Positions 6,933-13,982 of a stretch of DNA of 20,592 bases are shown here, in pieces; the first letter of the stretch is position 1, and every line of letters begins with the position of its first letter. A model generated the notes under the pieces. The model ran no database searches. It saw nothing but the letters and a program-made list of their open reading frames with translations, and was not told the DNA's origin. This DNA comes from a virus. The stretch is from the IMG/VR virus record IMGVR_UViG_3300046810_000557, positions 1 to 20,592 of that record. One strand, given 5' to 3'. The position numbers were made by a program, and so were the translations under genes.

Positions 6933-7790
6933 TTAATCGCCACAGAAACAGGCGATTGCCTCGTTCTGGTCGGCGAACATGTCGAATTGGGTATCTGAGT
7001 AGTCGAGCATCTGCTGGTAGCTCGGGCGGTCACTGCGAAAGCGGGCGCCGTCACCGGTGAATTTGCCACCGGACACCACTGAGCTTTCCATGCGTGCCCA
7101 CCATTCTGCCTTGGGGCGGTCGCTGGCGATGATCGAATAGACCTGTTTGGCACCCTTCAGAAAGCAAAGGTCGCAGTTTCCTTCCAGCGTCCGGCCGTTG
7201 ATCGTGGGCAGCATCAGATCGAATCGTTGGCTGGCCCAGAAGTCCGTCACGTCCTGAACGCCGACACCGGCATCGGCCAACGGCATCAACATGGTTGCCC
7301 ACTTGCTTTCGCTCGTGGTTTTACGGTGCCGGATCTTCACCACACGGCGGGGCTCGTCGGCGCGGATGCCGGTCATCATATCCACCGGGCTCTCTTCGGT
7401 CGAAAGGCCCAGACTGCGTAAGTATTTGTGGATGATCCGAATCTTCAGGTCGATGGTGCAGAATCTGGTTACCGGGTTGGGTAGGTACTTCCGTTTGCGG
7501 ATCAGCGCCTCGAACGGCTCGCCCTGGCGACTTGCGCTCGTGAAGTCGACAACCTCATACCCGGCTTCGTTGTCCCTGAATTCCAGCCACACAATTGGTA
7601 CGGACCAGCGCTCTGCGCATTCCCGAACGAACTCCAGCGTGGCGGGGTGCTCCTTGCCGGTGTTGGCAAAGGTGACGACCAGATCGCTCAGGTCTTCGTT
7701 GTTGTCCAGAACCTGGCGCAGCATGTAGGCGCTGGTGCGACCGCCGGAGAAGCTGACGACCGTCGTCCCGGACAATTTGTAGGGATACAT
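6933..7790 (-). CDS. PP-loop / PAPS-reductase-like nucleotide alpha-hydrolase family protein
   Basis: This 285-residue protein has the PP-loop SGGRTS (15-20) after a beta strand (TTVVSF), the ATP-binding motif of the adenine nucleotide alpha-hydrolase superfamily that includes phosphoadenosine phosphosulfate reductases and DndC. Further conserved elements are FANTGKEHPATLEFV (41-55), RFCTIDLKI (109-117) and GIRADEPRR (141-149). Cys206/Cys209 (NCDLC) and Cys281/Cys283 (CFCGD) could hold a metal or Fe-S cluster. Phage members of this family are common, but their substrates are largely unknown; sulfur-based nucleic acid modification is one idea. ATG 7790 has GAGG upstream; a 47-residue upstream extension looks non-coding. 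Leader and ribosome site resemble those of the methyltransferase gene. Confidence 0.85.
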   Translation of the reverse strand: MYPYKLSGTTVVSFSGGRTSAYMLRQVLDNNEDLSDLVVTFANTGKEHPATLEFVRECAERWSVPIVWLEFRDNEAGYEVVDFTSASRQGEPFEALIRKRKYLPNPVTRFCTIDLKIRIIHKYLRSLGLSTEESPVDMMTGIRADEPRRVVKIRHRKTTSESKWATMLMPLADAGVGVQDVTDFWASQRFDLMLPTINGRTLEGNCDLCFLKGAKQVYSIIASDRPKAEWWARMESSVVSGGKFTGDGARFRSDRPSYQQMLDYSDTQFDMFADQNEAIACFCGD

Positions 7791-7873
7791 AGGGGATCCT
7801 CGCCGGCTGGCGTGATTCGTAGAAGTGGGGTATTTGTGTTCTGCCCGGCGTGGGGCCGGATCGAGGAGCGGTG

Positions 7874-8221
7874 TTGAATTTTTTAAAGCTGATACTCGCA
7901 ACGTCCGTCGTTGCATCCAGTGCCCAGGCATTTGCTTATGGTGAAATGCAAAGTCTTCCTGGGTCGCAAATACTCGCCGCAGGCGATATTCAGCAGGTCA
8001 CTTGTCCAATTGGCGGGAAATATGACTGCCTTTCGTGGCCTCATGACCTCTTTGAGCTGACCGGTGAAAATGTATGCTTCACGACAAACGCATCATGCGG
8101 ATACAGTTGTGAAGGGTTCATCGCTCAGAAAAACAGCGTACAGACACTGTATGTACTGGGCAGCTACCCAAAGTTGAGTAGTGCGAGCATTCAGCTCTTC
8201 AAGTGCCCGAGCAAATTCTAA
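7874..8221 (+). CDS. Small exported cysteine-containing protein (moron candidate)
   Basis: This 115-residue ORF starts with a clear Sec signal peptide: NFLKLI, a hydrophobic core (LATSVVASSAQA) and a likely signal-peptidase cut after AQAFA. The mature part has six cysteines (CPIGGKYDC, CFTTNASCGYSC and a final KCPSKF), suggesting disulfides in the periplasm or outside the cell. TTG 7874 is favoured with GAGGAG 5 nt upstream; GTG 7871 is too close to it. The gene faces right inside a leftward operon, so it must have its own promoter. No family is recognised. An envelope or lysogenic-conversion role is inference. Confidence 0.65.
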   Translation: MNFLKLILATSVVASSAQAFAYGEMQSLPGSQILAAGDIQQVTCPIGGKYDCLSWPHDLFELTGENVCFTTNASCGYSCEGFIAQKNSVQTLYVLGSYPKLSSASIQLFKCPSKF

Positions 8222-8260
8222 TCGGTTAGTTTGCCTTTATTGGCACAACCGAGCGGCGGA

Positions 8261-8662
8261 TCAGGCGCGACGGACTTTGAAGTGCAGCATCGCCCTGATG
8301 CTGTGGCAGTAATCCTGAAGCCGCTCGTAAGCCTTGTATTTGGCCTGACTTCGAGTGGCTGCCCATACCCGAACCAGATCTTCGCGGGCCTCGCGGTTCC
8401 AGTCGAGATCATCCCAGTCGTGCTTAAACGGCAGGACCAACCACTCTTTGAGCGGTAGCGTCTGGGCCATTTCGCCGTACTGCATTTCGTGGGTGGGGTG
8501 GTAGTTGCTGATGCGCTTCTTCGGGTCTTCGTCCAGCACCACGCCGATGTAATGGCCGCGGTCTGCCAAGATGACGCCGGGCTTTCCGTAGGCGATGACG
8601 CGGCGGCCGATTTCGGCAGGCACCTGATAGTGCTGCCGCACGTATTCGCAGTTGTGGCTCAT
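8261..8662 (-). CDS. Phage protein of unknown function
   Basis: This 133-residue soluble protein opens MSHNCEYVRQHYQVPAEIGR and contains VIAYGKPGVILADRGHYIGVVLDEDP, a beta-rich segment, then a charged helical C-terminus (DLDWNREAREDLVRVW onward, SQAKYKAYERLQDYCHSIRAM). ATG 8662 has GGAG 6 nt upstream. It belongs to the leftward early operon. I recall similar uncharacterised genes in Pseudomonas phage early regions but no defined function. Confidence 0.8.
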   Translation of the reverse strand: MSHNCEYVRQHYQVPAEIGRRVIAYGKPGVILADRGHYIGVVLDEDPKKRISNYHPTHEMQYGEMAQTLPLKEWLVLPFKHDWDDLDWNREAREDLVRVWAATRSQAKYKAYERLQDYCHSIRAMLHFKVRRA

Positions 8663-8771
8663 GGATTTCTCCAGTCAGGCGCCGGAATCCGTGATCGGAT
8701 GCGTTGGCGGGAGTTAGGTTAATGAGCTATCTGTTTAATAGCTGGCATTGGGCCGGTATGAGGAGATGGAA

Positions 8772-9047
8772 ATGCTCAATAAATACAGAAGTTGCTTCGG
8801 TGTTTTATTTCTTTCCAGCTTGATGGTTTCTAGTGGGAGTGCAATCGCTGATGCGCAGGGGGCGGCGCTTTCCAAAGGAGCAAACTCCGGTCGGATGGTT
8901 GATCACGGAGATGGAACTTACACGCTAACCATTGGCGGCGTTCCCGAACACTTCTCCAGTAAGGAAGCTGCAGCGGAAGGGAAGAAAGCCGCTGAGGCTC
9001 AAGGAAAGTCGGTGACGTTCACCTACGACGATTCGCGAGCCAGATAG
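8772..9047 (+). CDS. Small exported protein (moron candidate)
   Basis: This 91-residue ORF begins with a signal peptide: MLNKYRS, hydrophobic CFGVLFLSSLMVSSGSA, and a likely cut after SAIA. The mature part is short and polar (VDHGDGTYTLTIGGVPEHF), ending in a helix rich in Ala, Lys and Glu (KEAAAEGKKAAEAQGK). ATG 8772 is chosen because AGGAG lies 6 nt upstream; ATG 8766 directly abuts it. It stands alone, facing right between leftward genes. It is the second signal-peptide gene within 1 kb, so this gap seems to collect cargo acting outside the cytoplasm. Function unknown. Confidence 0.65.
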   Translation: MLNKYRSCFGVLFLSSLMVSSGSAIADAQGAALSKGANSGRMVDHGDGTYTLTIGGVPEHFSSKEAAAEGKKAAEAQGKSVTFTYDDSRAR

Positions 9048-9077
9048 CTCGATCGCCAGGGTATCTGATATTCACCG

Positions 9078-9407
9078 TCAGCTAGGCGGGCTAACAGTAT
9101 CATCTCCCGGATCGCGCTTTAGTTCCGCCAAGCTCGCATCTCGAAACATCCGCGCCACGTTTTCGCTTATCTGCACTTTGTGGCGCGGACTTTCTATCGC
9201 TTGAAACGACAGAGTCGGCCCAAGGGAGTGAGCATTCAAAATCAGGTTCTGCACCGCCTCGTTCATCTCCTTGATGCCGTTCCAGGCCATCAACTCTTCA
9301 AGCTTCTGCCGGGTGCCCAGCCGTAAGCGGTGCCGCAACTCCTTCTCGTCGTACTCGATTCGCTTCTCGGCGGCCTTCGCCGATCGTTCCTGTCCACTCT
9401 TGGCCAT
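9078..9407 (-). CDS. Phage early protein, possible ribbon-helix-helix DNA-binding protein
   Basis: This 109-residue protein has a basic N-terminus (MAKSGQERSAKAAEKR), then DEKELRHRLRLGTRQKLEELMAW, which has the strand-helix pattern of ribbon-helix-helix proteins, and a second helix (NEAVQNLILNAHSLGP). Similar proteins beginning MAKSG-ER occur in Pseudomonas phage early operons. DNA binding is inference. The ATG at 9407 follows GAAGAGGTAGGTC. The gene is 81 nt downstream of the yqaJ-type exonuclease gene in the same direction. Confidence 0.75.
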   Translation of the reverse strand: MAKSGQERSAKAAEKRIEYDEKELRHRLRLGTRQKLEELMAWNGIKEMNEAVQNLILNAHSLGPTLSFQAIESPRHKVQISENVARMFRDASLAELKRDPGDDTVSPPS

Positions 9408-9488
9408 GACCTACCTCTTCAATTCCGCTGGCCGGCAAGTCCAGCCAGGTCTGTCGGCGGCGCGTGGCCGCCCGGTTGATGTTTCGTC

Positions 9489-11117
9489 TCACGCTGCTAC
9501 CTTCACCAGCCTCACGCCGGCCATTCTGAACTTGTCGCCTTGGGCTGCGACCTTTGCGTCGAGCTTCTCCCAGTCCACGGTCAGAACCGAGATTGGAGCA
9601 TGACCGCCTGCGACGGCATGGATCAGCGCTTCCAGATCGAACACCTCAGCTTGCAGGTTCACCGGCACCGAGGTTGTGGTCGCTGGCTTGGACGCAGACT
9701 GAACCGGCGCAGCGGCTTTCACCGGTGACGGACAGGTGACTGGTGCAGGCTCGACAGGCGCCTTGGCTTTCTCCTCAGCTTCGATCCGTTGAAGCTCCTG
9801 TTGTCGAATCTGCTCGCGCTGCGCTTCGGCTTTTTGCTCCTCAGCCTTTTGGTGTTCAGAAATCCGCACCTTGATCAGCGCGAGCAGGTCGTCGTTCGCC
9901 TTCATCACCAACTGCTGCACGTCGTTGAACAGAAACAGGTAGTTGGCAGCGAGCTCGTCCAAACTGGCCAAGTTGGTCCGGATGCTGTCGCCGATTTGGC
10001 TTGCGGCGATTTTCGCCCGAGCCAGCTCGGAGTCGGCGGAGTCGCGCAGACTGCTGATCGTTTTTTTGCCTTTGATGGCTCCCGCGAAATCCGCAGGCAC
10101 CGCCGGCATACGCGCTTTGCCGCCCAGTGAAGCGTTGATCTGGTCGATGTGGACCTGCAGCGCCTTCGCTGCATCCATGACGATGTCTTCACGGATGCTG
10201 AGCTTGCGAGCCTTTACCAAACTGTTCAGCTCTAAGCGTTTGCGCCGAGCCTCCGCCGCGATGTCATCGATCGTCTTGAACAGTGCGTCGATGCTTTCGG
10301 TTTGGCTCAGCGCGTGCTGCTTGGCTGCTTCCAGGCGCTCCTCGACATCGCCGCACCATTTGACCGCTTTTTCTGCGTCGGCGAAGTGCTGATCCGTTTC
10401 CAGCTTGGTGTTGATCGAGCCGAAGACAGCGAGGGAGTGAGCTTTGAATTGCTCCAGGTTGCTGGCGGTGACCATGCCGGTAACTTCGATGCGCAGCGCT
10501 GGCAGGGATTCCGGCGTTTTGCCGACGGCTTCCGACACCACCTCAGCCGGAGTGAAGTCCAGCAGGTCAGCTTGGAACTGTTTCCAACCTGCGACGAGCG
10601 TTGCGGCGCGGCCTGGCACCGGCGCATATTCCATCGAAACGAAGTTTTCTTCGGTGCCGTCGGAGCACACGAAGATCACTTTCTCGGCGCCGCTCACCAG
10701 CAGCTGCTGTTCGAGCTGCCAGTAGTAGTGCGGGTCGAGGCTGCCGGCGCGAACGTCAGCAGCGAGCTGCTCATTCCACATTTTGTGTTCGAAAAGTACG
10801 TCGCCAAGGATCGTGCAGCCGTCGAGCGACGCGAGCAGATCGCCTTCGGTACCGACTACGGGAAACAAATCCTCGCCGATTCGTGCTTCGAGGATCGGTC
10901 GAGCGAGTGCTTCGGCTTCGTGCCCTTTGTCGAACAGGTTTTTCTGCACCCACCACGACACGTCTCGATCGAGGCCAGTCTTTTTTGCGTTCAGCAGTTC
11001 GGTGCGCTTCATCTGTTTCGACGCGCCCATCATTGCCGGTGCTTCGGATGCGGTGAAGTAGTTGGCGCGGAGCGCGTGCCAGGCTTCGGAGCCCTGCGCG
11101 ACATTGTGGATTTTCAT
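9489..11117 (-). CDS. YqaJ-like phage exonuclease with C-terminal coiled-coil extension
   Basis: Residues 1-200 form a YqaJ/lambda-exonuclease-type PD-(D/E)XK nuclease: GHEAEA (Glu67 region), SLDG (Asp99), FEHK (Glu110-x-Lys112) and YYWQLEQQ (Gln134). This enzyme chews one strand of linear DNA ends for annealing by RecT. The other 340 residues are an unusual extension: helical repeats rich in charged residues, a Gln/Glu coiled coil (about 410-460), a Pro/Ala/Ser linker and a small C-terminal domain that may serve as partner interface. The total of 542 residues is about twice the bare nuclease. Its start overlaps the recT stop (ATGA), so the two form a translationally coupled recombination pair. 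Confidence 0.9.
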   Translation of the reverse strand: MKIHNVAQGSEAWHALRANYFTASEAPAMMGASKQMKRTELLNAKKTGLDRDVSWWVQKNLFDKGHEAEALARPILEARIGEDLFPVVGTEGDLLASLDGCTILGDVLFEHKMWNEQLAADVRAGSLDPHYYWQLEQQLLVSGAEKVIFVCSDGTEENFVSMEYAPVPGRAATLVAGWKQFQADLLDFTPAEVVSEAVGKTPESLPALRIEVTGMVTASNLEQFKAHSLAVFGSINTKLETDQHFADAEKAVKWCGDVEERLEAAKQHALSQTESIDALFKTIDDIAAEARRKRLELNSLVKARKLSIREDIVMDAAKALQVHIDQINASLGGKARMPAVPADFAGAIKGKKTISSLRDSADSELARAKIAASQIGDSIRTNLASLDELAANYLFLFNDVQQLVMKANDDLLALIKVRISEHQKAEEQKAEAQREQIRQQELQRIEAEEKAKAPVEPAPVTCPSPVKAAAPVQSASKPATTTSVPVNLQAEVFDLEALIHAVAGGHAPISVLTVDWEKLDAKVAAQGDKFRMAGVRLVKVAA

Positions 11118-12004
11118 TCTTGGTCTCCTTCAATTGGCGCGAGTGCTTTGATCTTGGCGATCTGCTCTTCGCTCAGGGTGAATTTGCTGCTGACGGTTGC
11201 GATCAGGTGATCGGGAGCAGAGCGGCCTGCGTCGACGGCGATCTGCCACTTCGGCAAGTTCTCTACGAGCTTTTCATCGGGGTAGGGCGAGAGTTCTACC
11301 GGTGCCGCGCCGCGCGCTGGCGACACGTCACGAATGGTCGGCGCGGTTTCTTCCAACTCGTCCGGGCTATACACGCCGAGGATCACGTCCGGGCAATAGA
11401 GTCGCGACCAGCGCTTGGTGGCGAGGTATGCCAGTTGCTGGCGAGGATCGTCAGCCCATAGGGTGCTGTTTCGAGTGCGAGCCTGGGCTAGCAGCAACTC
11501 AAGGACTCGCGGCTCGTCTTCGCCGCGGAAGGTCGCCCAGACCTTCACGCCCAAACCTTGCTCGTCCTCCAGCTTCCAGCCCGGCTGACGGTATTGTTTG
11601 CCTTCGTTATTGGTCTTGATGTCGAACTGGCCGATCACCTTTTCCCAGGCACCGAACCACTCGTAGTGCAGGCGATCCACCACCGGCGCGCAGGTGGTGA
11701 TCACCGCGTTTACCAGTTGGGCCTCGTAGCCCAGCACGCCGTTGACCAAGTGCGTTTTCTGCGCCACGGCGAACGGGTTCATCTTCCACTGCATCGATTG
11801 CATGACGACCGCAAGACAATCAGCTGGGTTGCCGTTGAAGTGCTTGGGCAGCGTGGCGCGGCCGGTGGCCATGACTTCGGCCAAGCGCATCATCTTGTCC
11901 AAGCTGTCGCCGTCCAGTACCAAAGCACTGGTGCTAGTTGCTGCATGCGGAAGGACGTGGAGGTTTCGGTCGTGCGCCACTGGCGTCACACTTTGAGCGG
12001 ACAT
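11114..12004 (-). CDS. recT: RecT family single-strand annealing protein
   Basis: This 296-residue protein matches the RecT/RedT type: MMRLAEVMATG, LPKHFNGNPADCLAVVMQS, WKMNPFAVAQKTHLVNGVLG, YEAQLVNAVI and a central KVWATFRGEDEP. RecT proteins coat single-stranded DNA and anneal it to complementary strands, pairing with the exonuclease encoded just downstream for phage recombination and replication. An AAGGA ribosome site precedes ATG 12004. The 4-nt overlap with the exonuclease gene supports a joint complex. The C-terminal 60 residues (after ETAPTIRDV) are linker-like and end in a helix, as in other family members. Confidence 0.93.
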   Translation of the reverse strand: MSAQSVTPVAHDRNLHVLPHAATSTSALVLDGDSLDKMMRLAEVMATGRATLPKHFNGNPADCLAVVMQSMQWKMNPFAVAQKTHLVNGVLGYEAQLVNAVITTCAPVVDRLHYEWFGAWEKVIGQFDIKTNNEGKQYRQPGWKLEDEQGLGVKVWATFRGEDEPRVLELLLAQARTRNSTLWADDPRQQLAYLATKRWSRLYCPDVILGVYSPDELEETAPTIRDVSPARGAAPVELSPYPDEKLVENLPKWQIAVDAGRSAPDHLIATVSSKFTLSEEQIAKIKALAPIEGDQE

Positions 12005-12047
12005 GATTGTTCCTTGCCGCGCTATGCGCAGCGATTGAATGCGTTGC

Positions 12048-12164
12048 TTACTGAGTGATGTGGTCGGCGAGGGCGCTGAGCAGCATCAAGAAGGTGAAAA
12101 CGCCGATGGCAGAGAATGATCCGCGCCGAATCAGAATGCGGCGGGCAAGCTGGCGACCGGTCAC
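12048..12164 (-). CDS. 38-residue single-pass membrane peptide
   Basis: A GTG start at 12164 overlaps the stop of the preceding gene as GTGA, and the frame runs 38 codons to a TAA. The peptide is basic at the N-terminus (TGRQLARRILIRRG) with one hydrophobic helix (FSAIGVFTFLMLLSALA), a topology expected of a small inner-membrane protein with the N-terminus inside. Overlap coupling in a run of four such genes is the main support. Function unknown. Confidence 0.55.
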   Translation of the reverse strand: MTGRQLARRILIRRGSFSAIGVFTFLMLLSALADHITQ

Positions 12165-12355
12165 GGCCGAACCCTCACCGCAATCCGTTTGCCTTTCATG
12201 GAAGGCGCCAGACGCTGCGGCAGATTGGCGACCAGATCCTCGCGCTTGCGGCCGATCACCTCGTTAAAGGGAAGGCCGAAGCCGAGCAGGGCGATCTTGT
12301 GTTCGATGTCCTCGAGTTGCTCGTCGATGAACGATTTAACCGGTGCCGTACTCAT
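12161..12355 (-). CDS. Small phage protein of unknown function
   Basis: This 64-residue ORF opens MSTAPVKSFIDEQLEDIEHK and ends KGKRIAVRVRP. AAGGAGG lies just upstream of ATG 12355, one of the best ribosome sites in the window. It overlaps the upstream gene by ATGA and the downstream one by GTGA, so translation is chained. The middle (FNEVIGRKREDLVANLPQRL) looks like two helices. No family is recognised. Confidence 0.7.
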   Translation of the reverse strand: MSTAPVKSFIDEQLEDIEHKIALLGFGLPFNEVIGRKREDLVANLPQRLAPSMKGKRIAVRVRP

Positions 12356-12543
12356 GCGTCCTCCTTGCGCCGCTGACAGGTGTCACGCAGGCGTTTGCAG
12401 TAGTGGTTGAACTCGTCGGTAGTGATTGCGCCGTCGGTGAAGAGGCGGGTGATCAGGCCCTGCACCAGCAGGCTGATGTCTTCTTCGCCGGCGGGCGCCG
12501 ACACACCATCAAGGGCTTGATCGATCAGGATGTGAGGGCTCAA
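12352..12543 (-). CDS. Small phage protein of unknown function
   Basis: This roughly 63-residue, mostly helical protein contains ISLLVQGLITRLFTDGAITTDEFNHYCKRL. TTG 12543 is preferred: GGAG lies 8 nt upstream and the start would overlap the upstream stop as TTGA. GTG 12552 is the alternative but directly abuts that ribosome site. It overlaps the next gene by ATGA. The DGAITTDEF segment has the spacing of a loop between two helices, with no clear family. Confidence 0.65.
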   Translation of the reverse strand: MSPHILIDQALDGVSAPAGEEDISLLVQGLITRLFTDGAITTDEFNHYCKRLRDTCQRRKEDA

Positions 12544-12944
12544 AAACCGCACTCCATCTCTACACGATCGCTTTCGCGCTTGGCATCGCGGTATTCGTTG
12601 GCGTGCACCGCGACCAAGTCGCCGGCGAGTGCCCGGATAATTTGCGGATCGCCTCCGACTGCTTCAACGGCCCACTTGTGCAGTACACCGCCACCCTCGC
12701 GACAGATCAGTTCGATCAAAATCTTCTCGATGTACCGATCAGGATCAGGGTTTGCGGCCATGTGATCCGCCAGCGCCTCCGGTAAGTGGTCGACGTTGAC
12801 CAGAACCTTGCTTCGACCTACCGGATTTGGCGCCTCCACGTGGCGCCGATAAAGCAGATCGTCGATCGACTCGGTCAACCATTCCTGACCTGCCTCCGTG
12901 TCGAGAAAGTCGTCTTCCGGGATGGGCTTGCGTAGAGCTGACAT
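12540..12944 (-). CDS. Phage protein of unknown function, first gene of the coupled small-gene cluster
   Basis: This 134-residue acidic protein opens MSALRKPIPEDDFLDTEAGQ, with VGRSKVLVNVDHLPEALADH in the middle and IEKILIELICREGGGVLHKW, then ends in a polar helix (VHANEYRDAKRESDR). ATG 12944 has GGAG 6 nt upstream; a longer frame back to 13037 has no ribosome site. It heads the chain of four overlapping genes leading to recT. Function is not recognised. Confidence 0.75.
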   Translation of the reverse strand: MSALRKPIPEDDFLDTEAGQEWLTESIDDLLYRRHVEAPNPVGRSKVLVNVDHLPEALADHMAANPDPDRYIEKILIELICREGGGVLHKWAVEAVGGDPQIIRALAGDLVAVHANEYRDAKRESDRVEMECGF

Positions 12945-13311
12945 GGTCGTCTCCAGAGTGGCGGGGTGTTGATCCAACAAAACTCGGATGCACTCATCCG
13001 TTCCGCTGTTTGCCGATGGGCGCGGAGGGGAGTGCATTCGGGTGGTGCCGGGGGAGGGGGGCCGGTTACTTGTCCGGCGCTGATGTCACCAGCAGATCCG
13101 TGGGCTATACCCGCTTCGGGGCGCTGACAAGGCGCGCTCTCCGGGGCCGATACTCTCTCGTCGGCCCAAGCGCCAGGGAAGGTTGCTGCTTGGCAGTGGC
13201 ACCCATCGCTCGCTCAGCGGGCGGGCAGTGGCCACCTCTCTTGAGTTCGACTTCCTGCTTACTTGGCCTATATTAATTCACAAATTTGGTCTAGTGATAT
13301 CAGGAGAAATC
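12945..13311. other. 367-bp gap between divergent genes
   Basis: No convincing gene is present. It holds a GC-rich hairpin (GGGCCGA / TCGGCCC around 13142-13165) and, at its right end, an AT-rich switch toward the next gene. A candidate rightward promoter lies at 13247-13274. The leftward promoter of the small-gene cluster, if any, could not be located; those genes may depend on the leftward early transcript from 15478-15506. Confidence 0.4.
13247..13274 (+). promoter_or_regulatory. Candidate promoter of the CheD-like gene
   Basis: TCGACT (13247-13252) and TATATT (13269-13274) are 16 bp apart, about 38 bp before ATG 13312. The -10 matches 5 of 6 consensus positions and the -35 matches 4 of 6. 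The gene is isolated between leftward genes, so it needs its own promoter. This is the best candidate seen. Confidence 0.4.
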
Positions 13312-13863
13312 ATGCCGAATGTGAAAGTCAGTATCGATCAATGGGCTGTGACTACCATGGGAAGGGCAGACCTGTTTACAGATGGCTTATCCGGATGCGT
13401 CGCGGTGTGCTTGTCGTCGGACGATCAGATAGGTCTGACGCATGTTCTCGCCGGTTCGCATAGAGATGATGACTGGAGAGATTACCAAGAGAATTTGCGT
13501 TTGATGGTGGTAGTGATGGAGGCAGTATCGCCCGTGCTCAGTGCGGTACTCGTCTATAGTGAGGACGGTCAAAATCAGTTGGCCATAGCGCTAGAACGCT
13601 GTTTGGCCGGTTATGGAATAAATATTCAAACAACAAAACACCTCAAGGCATCGGGCTGCCGAATAGCCGGTGCTAGACCATATTCAATGAGGAATCAGCC
13701 TCCAAGGCCTTACAGATCGTATGTTCACTCCAAGGAAAGTGAAGGCTCATATGCTGGTGTTCCCTACCTTCCGGTTTCAATTGCTGGTGGTACTTTGCTT
13801 GATAACTGGGGAACCCTAAGGGATGGCGCGCAAGATTGCGATCCGTTCGTCGCTGCCCATTAA
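13312..13863 (+). CDS. CheD-like deamidase-fold protein (accessory gene)
   Basis: This 183-residue protein carries LFTDGLSGCVAVCL (21-34) and QIGLTHVLAGS (39-49). The layout Thr23...Cys29...His44 copies the Thr-Cys-His triad of CheD glutamine deamidases, where Thr precedes the catalytic Cys by six residues and His follows by about seventeen. The fold is shared with CNF1-type toxins. The C-terminal half (ending DCDPFVAAH) is unlike chemotaxis CheD, and no chemotaxis genes are nearby, so the substrate may be a host protein or another phage's protein; that is inference. CAGGAG lies 6 nt upstream of ATG 13312. It is a lone rightward gene between two leftward genes. Confidence 0.6.
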   Translation: MPNVKVSIDQWAVTTMGRADLFTDGLSGCVAVCLSSDDQIGLTHVLAGSHRDDDWRDYQENLRLMVVVMEAVSPVLSAVLVYSEDGQNQLAIALERCLAGYGINIQTTKHLKASGCRIAGARPYSMRNQPPRPYRSYVHSKESEGSYAGVPYLPVSIAGGTLLDNWGTLRDGAQDCDPFVAAH

Positions 13864-13900
13864 CAGAGCATTTAGTCCTCGCTTTGGTTTTGGTTGTCAA

Positions 13901-13919
13901 CTGACGCACATAGCGTCAG
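13901..13919. other. Hairpin between two convergent genes
   Basis: CTGACGC / GCGTCAG (7 bp) closes an ACATA loop in the 119-bp gap between the CheD-like gene and the leftward gene ending at 13983. It could stop transcripts from either side, but no T tract follows on either strand. Confidence 0.4.
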
Positions 13920-13982
13920 CGAGCTGATTATCTCATAGAGAGGATCGGGCAGTTAACGACAGGCTGTCGTGGCGCTCGTTGT

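Noticed and set aside
10302-11210. Long rightward ORF opposite the exonuclease gene
   Set aside because: It lies over the YqaJ-type gene, which has clear catalytic motifs and a coupled start. The rightward frame has no family pattern or ribosome site and reflects GC-rich antisense openness.
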